A program made the position numbers and the translations under genes. Source: Primula veris (taxonomy: Eukaryota; Streptophyta; Magnoliopsida; Ericales; Primulaceae). From it: a stretch of DNA of 64,000 bases. Below the pieces are notes generated by a model. The model was not told the DNA's origin and searched no databases. It was given only the letters and a program-made list of their open reading frames with translations. This document shows, one piece after another, positions 12,101 to 24,292 of the stretch. The DNA lies in contig OY821743.1 of assembly GCA_963682055.1 (NCBI GenBank), forward strand, positions 27,080,702 through 27,144,701. Reading direction: 5' to 3'. Numbering within the stretch: the first letter of the stretch is position 1; every line of letters begins with the position of its first letter.

Positions 12101-15100
12101 TCTAGTAATAACTACAGAATCTTTTGAAATAGTAACTGTAAAATAATAGTAGGATAGCTGAAATTCACAAAAATACTTAATATGGAAGCATAAGCCTCTA
12201 CCTATAATACAATGAGAGATAGACAAACATGACTTCTAGGATAAATCATTTTAATCAAGATTTTTATTGTTTGTACACCAATCTGTACACATCTAATGCA
12301 TACACGCCTACAATTTTTTAAATAATTACACTAGCCTATATATTTATTAACTTTATTAGAAACTTCCATTAGCTTTAACGGAAGAAAGTGATAGTATTTA
12401 TAGATTAGTGTAGAATAGTGATAATTGACTAACCTATAGGCTTATTTATTAATTTACACTTCCAACCGATTTGGTTCTTTTGAAATTAACTGAAGTGTAC
12501 AATGGAGATAACAATCCTATAGTGTAGTCATTAGTACTAATTCAAAAAAATGGTAAGTTGGTATAGGAAGCAGTAAGAAAACTTATTTTATACCGTATCT
12601 AATTATACTATCAAACCAGATCAAAACAAACCAAAGATTATCCTAATTATAGTTACCCTAATTCTATAATATCTTCTAAAAAAACTCAAAATAAACATGA
12701 ATAGAAGCATAATGATCATTTTGAATTATTATTGCCATCAACGAAAATGCAATATGCTTCAGAAACCAATACACATCAAATTGAACCAAACCGGAGTTTA
12801 ACTATTAGTTTCCATGACATAAACTTCGACCTGTATAGTGAAGTAATAGATGAAATGCCATATAACAAATCCCCAAGAAAGCACAATTCGTCAAACTGAG
12901 AAACAAAGTAGAAAGCAGCAATTAAAAAGAAACAAGCAATGAGGCAGGAGGCTAGGCGGTTTAGGGCTTTCTCTATTATTTCGACTGAACAAACAAACAA
13001 TAGCTAAATTTTTAAATCAAAGTCACGATAATCAGAATCGCCTTAATCCTATATTATCTTCGAAATTGATAAAGGAAAGAATAAACCAAGGAGGGAAAGA
13101 TGCCAGAGCATTTTGAGATAACTTCTGCAGAGAAAAATAGCATTGTGAAGTGAAAATCACCTGCTCGAAGTAAGGAACTGCCTCTGATGCTGGTCTGTTA
13201 TTGTAGGATATAATGACATTGGCCTGTATACAAAGAAAAAATGAGAAGTTTTGTCTGTCTGGCTGCTAATTTACTTCAATTTAACAGCCACAGAACCATA
13301 TCTGACTTGTGGATATGTGTCTAAAATATCCTTGCTAAACCTCATCGATTTAAAGTTTAAACAAACATGTTTTCTATTGAAAGATAAAAATCCAAACCTT
13401 GGGTAGCTTCTCGGAGAAAACACTTCCAGTTAGTGCTTGAAGTAGTGCACCATTACTACACATGACATATATTAGTATACACGTCAACAAGAGAATATAA
13501 TCATAAGATGCATAACATATATAGAATGACAGTAACTAAGAAAATACGAAAAAATAAGTTCCTCAGACCAAAGTTCCAGTTAGTGCTTGAAATGCAACCA
13601 TTATTACATGACATATATAATACGTCAATAAGAGAATAAAATCATAAAATGCTAACATATGCCGGATGACAACTAAGAAAGTAAGAAAAAAATAAACTCT
13701 TCAAACAGAAGAAATGTAAAACAATAAAAAAGGGAAAATATAATTCTCATTGATCAATAATTGAGGAGCTATACTCCTCTATATATATTGGTACAATGAG
13801 ATCATAATCAAATCTTTCTATATCAAATACTAATGAAATCAATAAAATAAAATCCATGTAAAATATAATATAATCCTAGTCATTAAAGCTTAATCTCATA
13901 ATATCCTCAACAGCCCCCCTCAAGATGGACGTCATGTTCATCTTGAAACTCGATTTCTTGATCACCACAATCTTCAACAACAAACATACTTCTAAACAAG
14001 CCAATACGCATAACCAACCCAAAACGGTAAGTATTAAATCCCGAGACAAAAGTTTTGACTTCAATAGTGAAGCAACAAAGTGGAATGGCAATCAACCAAT
14101 TCCCAAGAAAACCCATATCATCAAATGAGCAACAAAATGGATCAATACTTCACCGTATAGAAAAATGGAAGGTTAAAAGGCGAGGACAAAATATAACAAA
14201 ACGATAGCAACGGGAGGCGAAGATAAGCTTTTTATTATTTCGAACGAAAACATAGAATAATCTAGGATAAAAAAACAAGGTAGAGATATTAGGTTTTGTA
14301 GTCTGCCAGGCGACCATAGACGCCACCCGCTGGTGAAGCGGAGTCAACTCAAAACCCTAGGATCGGTAGGCTCTGGTACCATGTAAAACAATAAAAAAGG
14401 GAAATATAATTCTCATTGATCAATAATTGAGGAGCTATACTCCTCTATATATATTGGTACAATGGGATCAGAATCAAATCTTTCTATATCAAATACTAAT
14501 GAAATCAATAAAATAAAATCCATGTAAAATATAATATAATCCTAGTCATTAAAGCTTAATCTCATAATATCCTCAACAAGAAAGTGCCATGAATTTAAAG
14601 AATGGCCTCCAAAATAAACTAAGGGGTGGAGAGGCGGAAGGTCGCGTGTCCTCATCTTTAAGATAACCTTTAGTTCTTAGTATAACCTTAATGGCCAAAT
14701 ATTCATTTCGTGTACCCGTCTTCCTATGCCTACAACACCAACCCGACCCCACCCCATCACAACAACCCAAATTAAAGTAGGACTATATATATATATAGGT
14801 GTTTGGTAGCGTGAAGACAATTACAACTTCTTTTAAATTGATATTTAGACAAAACAAATGGACATTTTGACTTAGCTAAGATTTATGATGAAATGAACTG
14901 GAGGATGCTTGCTTAATTACTTTCATGACTCTTGCAGTTTAAATCGTACTCATATTATGTGATGACTTTTTTTCCCCTGTAGAAAGGCTCCAGCCAAACA
15001 TGCACAGTAAAAATATTATTCTAGGTCTTAAGTGTGATTGTTCCTCCCTGATGACAAATAAATGTTTACTTTCTGAAATGCATGAATACTTTATAATTGG

Positions 15101-18100
15101 TTAAAGGGGTGCAAGATTGGAAAAATACGAGATTACGTATTTGCAGTACATGAGTTAGGTAAAATAAAATTGCTATAAGGGCAATTGTTTAACATGTAAA
15201 CCAAACTAATTTAATGTGAAACCCTTTTACATTATTAATTAGCAGTAGATTAATAATTTATGACAAATTAGATAAACAAATCAATGTCTCTTTTACCAGT
15301 GGACATGCATCAAATGATAAGATAATAACAATGCATATTCAAAAAATGGAAATAAATGGAAAATTTTGGAAGGTGTGCTTTTCTTCTCTGCAGTGGGTAT
15401 ATAAGTATTAGGATAACTACATGTTAAAGTAATTGCACAAAATCAGCCTAACATTAAAAGCCCAGCAATAAACTCTGACCATATTTGAGTTTTGAATTAG
15501 CTAAAGATTAGGATAAGTTTTTGATTATGTAATCAATCTTATTTATTGCAATTGTAAAGATCTCCTGTAATTACGCTTGGTCTTGGCTATATATTGTACT
15601 GACTAAATTTTAATATAATCAATAAAAATACAGTTTCTACATGGTATCAGCCTAGGTCATAGTTCTTCTCAGTTACCCTTTTTTTTTTCTCCCCTTGCTG
15701 CTACTTCCTTTCCTTCTTTTCCTTCTCCTTCTCCTTCTCCTGTTCCTTTTTCTCCTTTTTTTTTTCCTTCTCCCATGGCCTCCTCTTCATTTTCGGCTCC
15801 TACCCAAAACACTGCACAATTCACCAAACTCACCGAGACAAATTATCTCACTTGGCTTCGGCAAATCAAACCGTACCTACATGGTGCTAAACTCTAGGGT
15901 TATATAAATGGTTTCATACCGGAACCATCTCAGACTATTGGCACACCTGCTACGGCAACTGCAGCAGCTACAACTATCTCCAACACCAAATATGAAGAAT
16001 GGTTCACCGTGGATCAACAAATCGTTAGTCTTATCACCACTTCTCTAACTGAGAGTGTATCGTAACTTACCATTGGATTCGACACTTCTAAAGGAATCTG
16101 GGATTGCCTCGCTCGCCATTACTCACAACGTTCTGCAATCTGCAGCTAGTGCTTCTAGTCTTAAGCTACAACTTCTTAAGCTTAACAAAGGTTCTAAATC
16201 AATTGACGAGCATCTTCGTCATGCGAAGTCAATTGCTGATCAATTTGCGGCTATCAAAAAGCCGGTATCTGACGAGGATTTGGTTCTTGCAACACTCCAT
16301 GGCCTTGGATCTGATTATCTTATGCTCCGTACCGCTCTTTCCCAACACTCTTCTCTCCCTGACTTCACCGAACTTAGATCTCGCATTCTGTCTTTTGATT
16401 CCCAGCAACCTCGCACTCATGAGCACGGATCAGCCACTGCTCTATTTCATAATAGCAATACACGTCGCGATAATCGTCCCCAATCTGGTCGGAATTTCAG
16501 TTCAAACAGCCGGAATTTTGGTCGCCCGAAAAAGTGCAACAATGCACGCAACTATCAGCAACACTACAATGGATTTCCGTCACCACAATTTCCTGCACAA
16601 TTGCCACCATCTAATGCATTTGGACGTTACACATTTCCCAATTCGGCCCCTCGATCTCAGCCCTCCAATGGTCTACTTGGTCCGGCTCCAATTTGGTGCT
16701 CCAATTGCCACACAAATCAGCATGGAAACAATCAGTGCCCTCATCGATATCCAGGCCCAAACACTGCTACACCTTTTGCTGGAGCTCACTTCGCGGCAGA
16801 TCCTAATAGGTATCCGGACACCGGAGCTACGCATCACATGACCTCCATGCATGTCAATAATTCGCAACAATATGCTGGTCCACATAATGTTTTTATGGGT
16901 AATGGGGACTCTATGCCCATTTCCCATACTGGTAACTTGCCCATTTCTGTAGGATCGTCCAATTTTTCTTTACAAAATGTTTTTCGAATCCCTTCCATTC
17001 GCAAAAATCTGTTATCTGTTGCTCGCTTTACTAAAGACAATCAAGTCGTATTTCTTTTCGCACCTGATTATTATCAGATTTTTTGCTTACGTTCCGGTCG
17101 TTTATTGTTTCAGGGCCACAAGACGGGCTATATCCTCTTCAACTGTCGAACGTTCCTTCCACTCCACAAGCTCTTGCCACCATTCACTCTTCCATTTGGC
17201 CCAAGAGACTTGGCCATCCTTCATCTGATGTCTTGTTTCGTTTAGGTTCTTCTATTGGATCTAAGATTTCTTTTCGTAATTTTTGTCATGAATGTGCTCT
17301 TAGCAAGTCTCATAAATTACCTTTCCAGTCTAATAAATTGTCCGCTCATTCTCCTTTTCATATTATTCATAGTGATGTATGGTCTTCATCCACCCCCTCT
17401 ACTTGCGGTTTTAAATATTATGTTCTTTTTGCTGATGAATTTTCACGATATTCATGGGTTTATCCAATGCGCCGGAAAAATGAAGTACTTACTCATTTTC
17501 AAACTTTTGTTTCTAAAATTCAAAATCACTTTGGTGTCGTCATTAAATTTCTCCAAAGTGATAATGGCACGGAATATGTTAATAATTCATTCACTGAATA
17601 CTGTAACTCTTTGGGCATTCAACAACGACTTTCATGTCCACACACCCCTGAACAAAATGGACTTGCCGAAAGAAAGCATCGTCACATTGCCACCATGGCT
17701 CGAAACCTTATACTCACTGATAGTGCTCCGCATAAACTTTGGGTCGAAGCTGTCCTCACATCTGTTTATCTTATTAATCGCCTCCCTACATCTGTTTTAA
17801 ATTGGGACACTCCTCACCATCGCCTTTATGATACTTGTCCTTCCTACTCGTCCCTTCGAGTCTTTGGCTGTTCTTGTTTTCCTTATCTTGGTCCTTATGT
17901 CTCCGATAAATTATCAAGTCGTAGTATAGAATGTGTCTTTTTAGGATATAGTCCCCAACATAAAGGTTATCGATATCTCGATCCCACTACCGGTCGTCTA
18001 TATGTATCAAGACATGTTATTTTTAATGAAAGTTATTTTCCCTAAAAAAATTTGCAGGTACATCATACTACCCCATTGGAATTTGCTCTCTTACCATGCC

Positions 18101-21100
18101 CAAGCCCTATTCCTGTTTCACCAACTCCAGCATCACATTGTGAGCCAATAATTACATCACACCTTGATCCCATTGGCCTGCCTATACAATCTATTCCAGA
18201 AACAGAAGCCTCAACTTCTAATATTAACCAAACAGACACATTGACTCAACCCCATGAAACGCTGCCGCTTCATGTTACTACATCCGCATCAATTCAAGAG
18301 CCATCGTCCATCAATAAACCTCTAAAGACATATCATTGCCGTGCTCGACTTGTAAGAACCACGACAGATGAAACACCCCCATTAGTGGCGATGGAAACCA
18401 ATGATGTTCAATCTTTGCAACCGTTCCTCTCGGACTCATTAACAGCTTCTACGACTTCAGCCACCAACCCTCCCGACATCCAAAGACCACCCGATCCAAA
18501 GACGGTACACTAAACCAACAGAATCGCCATCCTTTACCTCGAGCTCTTATTACTGTCGTTGAAAATTCAGAACCTACCTGTTATACTGACGCTTCCAAAC
18601 AAGCAGCTTGGCGTAGTGCTATGACAGATGAAATTAATGCTCTCCTGAAGAATCAGACTTGGACTCTTGTGTCCCCCCTCACCGTCTCAAAACACAGTTG
18701 GTTGCAAATGGGTTTTCCGCATCAAGCGTAATTCAGACGGCACAATCGATCGACACAAAGCACGACTTGTCGCCAAAGGATTCCATCAACAACAAGGTAT
18801 TGATTATGAAGAAACGTTCAGCCCGGTTATTAAGCCCGCCACAATTCGTCCTGTTCTTAGTATTGCTGTCTCTCAAGGATGGTCTCTACGCTAGTTAGAC
18901 GTGAAGAATGCGTTCCTTCACGGGTTTCTTCAAGAGGACGTTTATATGACTCAACCACCTGGGTTTGTCGATTCTTCACGACCCAATCATGTTTGCAAGC
19001 TTCACAAAGCATTGTATGGCCTTAAGCAGGCCCCGCGAGCTTGGTTTCACCGAATCACATCATTCCTTATCTCCGCTGGTTTTATTCAGAGTTTGGCCGA
19101 CTCATCTCTCTTTATTTTTCGTCGTGGCATTCAAATTATTTACTTTCTTTTATATGTTGATGATATCGTAGTGACGGGCAGTGATAATAAGCTTTTGGAA
19201 GGGTTCATTGATGCACTTAGTCGTGGTTTTGATATAAAAGATCTTGGTCCTCTACTTATTTTCTAGGCTTACAGGTTTCTTCACAAAACGATGGCCTCCA
19301 CATCAGCCAGCTCAAGTATGCTAATGACATTCTAGTCAAGCATGACATGCTCCTCTATAAGCCTGTCACTACACCGACATGCACCGATGTCGCCAAAAAA
19401 ATTCTTGCTTCAACTGATGGCGACATACTTGCGAATCCCACTGCTTTCCAAGAAATTGTTGGTTCTCTCCAATACTTGACGATAACTCGCCCCGACATTG
19501 CTTATGCAGTCAACTCAATATCTCAATTTATGAGTCAGCCTCGTTCCTCACATTTAGTTGCTGCAAAACGTATCCTCAGGTACATAAAGGGTACACTTGG
19601 TCATGGACTGTTTTTCAGTCCCCAACGCCAACCAATTCATCTCAGCGCCTACTCCGATGCTGATTTGGCAGGATGTCCTGAAAGCCGCCGGTCAACGTCT
19701 GCTTACCTTTGCTATCATGGCACCAATCTCGTCTCTTGGTGTTCCAAAAAGCAGCCCACAATCGCCCGTTCCAGTGCCGAGTCTGAATACCGAGCTCTCT
19801 CTCATGCTAGTGCTGAAACTATTTGGTTAGCTCTATTATTATATGAACTTGAAGCTCAAGTGCAGTTCCCGGTTCTTTTACACTGTGATAACTTAAGTGC
19901 AACATACATAGCCTCCAACCCAGTCTTTCATGCGCGAACAAAACATATTGAACTAGATTACCATTTCGTGCGTGAGAAAGTAGTTTCCGGTAGTCACCGC
20001 GTTTGTTATATTCCATCTGTTGACCAGCCGGCCGACCTTCTTACCAAGCCTCTTCATAAGCACCGGCATTCTCTTCTTGCTCTCAAACTTGTCCGTCAAG
20101 GTCCGTCCAGTTTGGGGGATGTTAAAGTAATTGCATAAAATCAGCCTAGCATTAAAAGCCCAGCAATAAACTCTGACCATATTTGAGTTTTGAATTAGCT
20201 AAAGATTAGGATAAGTTTTTGATTATGTAATCAATCTTATTTATTGCAATTGTAAAGATCTCCTGTAATTACGCCTGGTCTTGGCTATATATTGTACTAA
20301 CTAAATTTTAATATAATCAATAAAAATACAGTTTCTACACTACATCGTTAAAAAGCTTCAGAAGTCAAAAAAATAAAAATTTGGAGGCAAAGCAAAGCCT
20401 AAAAAAACTTAGTAGTAAGTATGCACATCTCTGAAAAGATAAAGCAATACAGAGAACAAACCTATGGCCAACGGAGTAAAATGGAAGCTGAATAAACTCT
20501 GAAGCTGACAGATTCGGAATGGATAGTCCGGATGTTAAAATTTTATCAACACATGCGTTGAATCTCTCATAAATTTCCATAGAAGCTTGAGCATGATCAA
20601 AAGTCACATTATAAGGTACAGAAATGATGAGGTATCCTTCAGCTGCTAGGAGCTCAAGTAGGTAGCTGTCAGGATAAAAACAATTCAAAATAAAAACTAA
20701 AAATAAATCATACACATGACATACCTCACACATAAACATTACAAAGAGCATATTTAACACACTATAGGGAAATGATATCTCCAGACACTATTAAAACGAA
20801 GGAAGAAAAAGTAAACGACATGCCATGTCTGACAGTCTCAAAAGATGGAAAAAAACGCATTACTTGATGATTGTTTTAGGCTTGTAAATTCTTCACCTTC
20901 TATGTCAAAAGGAAAATTGAGTAGCGAGTCAGTGAAATTGGTATATTGGAACTCTTCAACCATCGCAGGTTCTACTGTTTAGTCTATTCCCAGCTAGTCA
21001 ATGACTTATTTACTTTCAGCTCTGGCAAATAGTCATCGGGCTTGAGTTCCGAGACAGAGATGAGACTTCTTGGGATTTAAATACACTAGTTAGCCAACCT

Positions 21101-23846
21101 AAGTTATGAGAATGTTATTGGCCTACATAAGAATATCAGTTTTTTTTTCAGTTTGAGGTAATCTCGTACTTAGGTTACATCCATTTTAAGTTTAAAAAAA
21201 AAAAAGCAGCGGGCTAATCACCTGCTGAACTAGGACTTAGTAATTCCATTAGTTTAACTGCAATTTGATGATCCTATCATCCTATTACTAGTTAAGTGAT
21301 CCATAATAATCAGGAAACACCAGAGGGTAGCACTGTAGCACATCATTGATCCCGATGTTAAAATAGAAATAGACCTAAGTCATCCGTTCATGTCTCAATG
21401 TTACCCAACTAAACCAATGATGTGCACAAGGAAGGAACTAGGTGGAGACGGTCGTGGGCTACAACCCCTCTCATTCTGATAAAAATTGACAAAAAAGTAA
21501 CCTTTTTCAATGTAATTTGATTAAATTCTTCAAAAATTAGAGTTTCAGCCCCTCCCATATTATGAAAACATACAAAGTGCAAAGTATGAAAACAACTCAT
21601 ATAGAATACCAGCCCCTCATATTTAAAACAACCTGGTTCTATTTTACGATATGCACTTACTTGTTAATAAAATAAAGTATGCTAGCCCACGAGTGAGGGG
21701 CGTTCTAAATAATGTGTTTCCCCCAATAGTTGAAGCTGATGAAACCTCAAGATTAAAAGAGAAATAGGACAAGAAACAAAAATAAATCACCAAAAATGAA
21801 GGGCAAGAAACAAGGAACTTTAGAAGAGAATGTAAATAGCACAAGACTTCAAAACTGGTACTTGGAAAAAACCTTGTTCTGGTACAATATTGAATCAAAT
21901 AGGATTCAAGGAAACATAGATGATAAACAAGAGAATTTTTTTACGAGAATCAGAAAATTTAAAGAGAATAAGGGTTCACCCTTTTTACTAACCCAATCAA
22001 CATATCACAAGATTGAGAGTTAACTCTCTACAAGTAGCCTAAAAATGAACTAATAACTTGAATAATAAAATAACAAACTGATCCAACGTGGCCAGAACCC
22101 GCACTATTAACTAGGAGGTACGAGGTCAAGTCTTAGGGGAATGTGTGATAGCGTTTGATCCGATTTAAATTTAAAAATAAACAAAAATAACAAATCATGC
22201 TAAATGGATCATGTTCATTAGAATCCTATAGCTGAGGCAGAAGCATATTACTTGACATGATATCAGGCTCATAATATACGCTAAAAGCTCTCATTCACGT
22301 GGCGTGTTTAAGATAAGAAATACTACTAGATAATGGGCCCGTTGGGCATCAGATTTTTTGGTAAAAAACTGTTTGAAAAGCAATGAGATGTTTGCTTAAA
22401 AAAAGCTGCAGTGTAGTGTGTGGCACCATCGTAACTCTTTTACTTATAAGTGACTTATAACTTGTTTGTATTGATAAGTCACTCGGCACCTATTTTAACT
22501 TTAAAAGTGAGTTGTAAATATACAAACATATCCTATTAAAAAAATTCTCAAATTCTTAACATGCTTTTAAGCTTTTTCATTTCTTTTACCAAAAAGCTAA
22601 AAAAGGTGGCATACCAAACACCCATCGAATTTTTTAATCAAAAAGCTAAAAAGGTTGAGAAAAAATGTTGTTGCGAAACATGCATGATATGACTCTCTCC
22701 AAATTCCAACAGCTTTTAGCTGAAGTAGTAGTAGTAGCTCAATAGCACTTGCCTTTAACATAAACAAATGTAATCGAAAAGTACTTAAATCTGCATTCCT
22801 ATTTAATTGTCCCATACGAAACCATGTGCAATTTTGAACCACAATAACTCGTACCCATGGGCGGCCCTAGAGGTATTAGCACCTCGGCTGTTTTTTTTTT
22901 TTGGCATCCTAATTTTTTTTCCTCGACACACTAAAAAAGAAGCATACCAAAGCAACCAAATACTGATAATATAACAAAATTTTGTATTAATTTGGTCTGG
23001 GCCTTAATTTTTCAGTCAAAACGTCATTTTCTGAATGTAAAAAAATAAACTACGCCTCGATTAGGCCGCGGCACAGAGGCCCGTCTGATTTGTCTACTTG
23101 TACCAAGATTGCCGAAATGAAAACTTTCAAAACTAATCATATACTTTAACAATTAATCTAGTATACGTTTATCTTTTGAAAAATTGTTTCTCGGCAATTT
23201 AGTTAATAGTTATTTGTTTGTCAAAATTGTACATGGTTTAGTATTGGACAAGAAAAATTTGTCAGTCAAAATTGTATATGGTTTCGTATTGGACAATTAA
23301 AATTCTACATTCCTATTTAATTCTCCTATCTATTTTTTACCCTCAAGTACTTGTACCAAGATTCACAATTAATCTAATATATTTGTAAATTTTGACTTTT
23401 GTCGGTCAAAATTGAACGTGGTATCGTATAGGACAATTAAAATAGAATGTAGAGAGTAAATAATAGTAGTAAAGAGTAAATAAATACTTGTAAGAGACAT
23501 GAGGAATAGCACCAATAAAAGCACCACCAAGGAACTGAATAACCCCGACCGGCTTTCGACCATTACTCGGAGGCGTTACGAAACAAGAACCCAATTCATA
23601 TCTCTCCTCCTTATTACTTTTACTAATAATTTTACTAATAATTTTATTTTTACCTCCTTTTCTACTAGTGTTAATATTGTTATATTTGTTGTTATTGTTG
23701 ACTCCTTTAGGGGAATAATACAGATTAGAAACCTGTCTTGTAGAATATAATTTGTGACTTTGTTGCAATTTGAAGTTGTTTTGTAAGCTCGTCATCATAT
23801 TTATATTTATATTTATATTTATATTTATTATTCTACTGCTCGCCAT
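9125..23846 (-). CDS. DUF1350 family protein (alpha/beta-hydrolase-like, probable plastid)
   Basis: Nine exons on the minus strand: 23846-23488, 20665-20462, 13455-13398, 13223-13161, 11803-11728, 11127-11015, 10773-10684, 10600-10469, 9259-9125. All introns are GT-AG, phases join, and the total of 1230 nt gives 409 residues. The protein matches plant DUF1350 proteins such as Arabidopsis At3g43540, found in plastids and cyanobacteria: [13 protein letters not shown] near 110-120, [19 protein letters not shown] at 186-190, [29 protein letters not shown] and a C-terminal [12 protein letters not shown]. Ser188 in GHSNG and His359 look like hydrolase triad members. The reaction is unknown. The N-terminus is Ser/Lys/Asn-rich and low in acidic residues, as in a transit peptide. 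The start is ambiguous: ATG at 23846 adds an (Ile-Asn) tract, and ATGs at 23798 and 23795 avoid it. Intron 2 (7.0 kb) carries two retroelements. Confidence 0.92.
13424..13710 (-). repeat. 150-bp tandem duplication copying part of DUF1350 exon 3
   Basis: The block 13424-13573 includes the 5' part of exon 3, its acceptor and adjoining intron. It is repeated in decayed form at about 13574-13710. In the second copy the acceptor reads GTAATAATGG instead of GTAGTAATGG, and the exon part has small indels, so it cannot serve as an in-frame exon. Confidence 0.8.
13715..14578 (-). mobile_element. TRIM (non-coding miniature LTR retrotransposon) in intron 2
   Basis: Two direct LTRs of 198 and 197 bp (13715-13912 and 14382-14578) flank 469 bp without a credible protein. 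Target duplication AGAAA is at 13710-13714 and 14579-14583. Read on the minus strand, the LTR runs TGTTGAGG...TTTTACA, followed by TGGTACCAGAGCC (14381-14369), one mismatch from the initiator-Met tRNA primer-binding site. The other LTR is preceded by the purine tract GAGGGGGG. The LTRs differ by two substitutions and one 1-bp indel, so the insertion is fairly young. It lies in the same orientation as the host gene. Confidence 0.92.
14584..15416. other. Intron 2 sequence between TRIM and copia element
   Basis: Unique-looking AT-rich intron sequence. I see no gene or element in it. Confidence 0.5.
15422..15641 (+). repeat. 5' LTR of copia element
   Basis: 220 bp, TG...CA, followed at once by the tRNA-Met-type primer-binding site. 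Confidence 0.95.
15775..20138 (+). pseudogene. Degenerate copia gag-pol polyprotein
   Basis: The reading frame starts at ATG 15775 after a pyrimidine-rich leader. Recognisable parts in order: gag (about 15775-16700), a zinc-knuckle-like Cys/His cluster near 16695-16750 ([10 protein letters not shown]), protease with PDTGATHHM near 16813, integrase GHPSS near 17210, catalytic SDNGTEY and [11 protein letters not shown] near 17560-17670, RT with DVKNAFLHG near 18898 and YVDD near 19155, and RNase H with SDADLAG near 19655 and AESEYRA near 19780. Lesions include in-frame stops at 15895, 16063, 18043 and 18895, and frameshifts near 16100, 17150, 18510-18670 and 19260. No functional polyprotein can be made from it. 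Confidence 0.93.
20120..20339 (+). repeat. 3' LTR of copia element
   Basis: 216 of 220 positions match the 5' LTR. The last 19 bases of the degenerate polyprotein frame run into it. Confidence 0.95.
22330..22690. repeat. MITE-like repeat in DUF1350 intron 1 (AAAAAGCTAAAAAG family)
   Basis: It opens with GGGCCCGTTGGGCATCAGA and contains CATACCAAACACCCAT followed by AAAAAGCTAAAAAGG. Related phrases (TGCCAAACAGGCCCTTA, CCAAACACCCATAGCTAAG) recur at 31210-31525, 31630-31790, 32200-32360 and 32790-32960. The GGGCCTGTTTGGCA-type ends suggest a hAT-derived MITE. Exact ends are not set. Confidence 0.5.
23205..23450 (+). repeat. Three-copy short repeat in DUF1350 intron 1
   Basis: A phrase of the form GTCAAAATTGTACATGGTTT..GTATTGGACAA(G/T)TAAAA occurs near 23219, 23263 and 23403. 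It lies just upstream of the exon 1 splice donor on the + strand coordinates. Origin unknown, possibly a decayed MITE. Confidence 0.55.
23795..23831. repeat. ATAAAT hexanucleotide microsatellite at the DUF1350 start
   Basis: About five copies of the six-base unit (TTTATA on the + strand) lie between the two candidate start codons. If translation starts at 23846 they encode alternating Ile-Asn. Confidence 0.85.
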
Positions 23847-23904
23847 TTATTTATATAAACGATTGAATTGGAGGAAGTATTGAGCGAGTAGCTCCTTAAA
23901 TGAG

Positions 23905-24292
23905 GGGAAAAAAATATAAATACTGAAATGGTAGGATTATTTTACTAATTTGGTATCCTAAATATAATTTATCACCTGTAATGATACCCATTCTAATACA
24001 TTTTTTAATTCGGTTTTCATTTCAATTAACTTACTTATACATCTATTGTTTCGGGTTTTCAATTAATATTAAGTCTACTTTACCATTGAATAACCTATAT
24101 AAAAACTTCAAATCTTGTATCAAATAACTTAGACTGAAACCAATACTTACTATGCTTAAGTTAGTAATGTTAAAATGACTTAATTTGAGTGAAAATGTAA
24201 ACTTTGTGTACTAAATTAGAAAATGTGTTATGTTAGGTACCAAATCACTAAAATTTAATACGATTGGTACCATTTTAGCATTTTTTTTTATG
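23905..24292. mobile_element. TIR (MITE-like) element, second family member
   Basis: The left end (AAATGGTAGGATTATTTTACTAATTTGGTATCC...) and the reverse complement of the right end (AAAATGGTACC...TTTTAGTGATTTGGTACCTAAC) match each other and the ends of the element at 6740-8412. Length is about 390 bp and it has no coding capacity. It lies just upstream of the DUF1350 gene and could overlap its promoter. Confidence 0.65.

Larger units (their letters stand above)
15422..20339 (+). mobile_element. Full-length Ty1/copia retrotransposon, coding region disabled
   Basis: Both LTRs are 220 bp (15422-15641, 20120-20339), start TGTTAAAG, end TCTACA and differ at four sites, all transitions. Target duplication CTACA is at 15417-15421 and 20340-20344. 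The primer-binding site TGGTATCAG starts at 15642 directly after the left LTR, and the purine tract TTTGGGGGA precedes the right LTR. Domain order gag, protease, integrase, RT, RNase H is that of copia. The element is inserted antisense to the DUF1350 gene in its intron 2, with 117 bases left between the target duplication and the exon 2 donor. Confidence 0.97.

Noticed and set aside
16104..16841. Long open frame in another register of the copia gag region
   Set aside because: It overlaps the recognisable gag/protease frame and its hydrophobic peptide matches no retroelement domain. It is a shadow frame.
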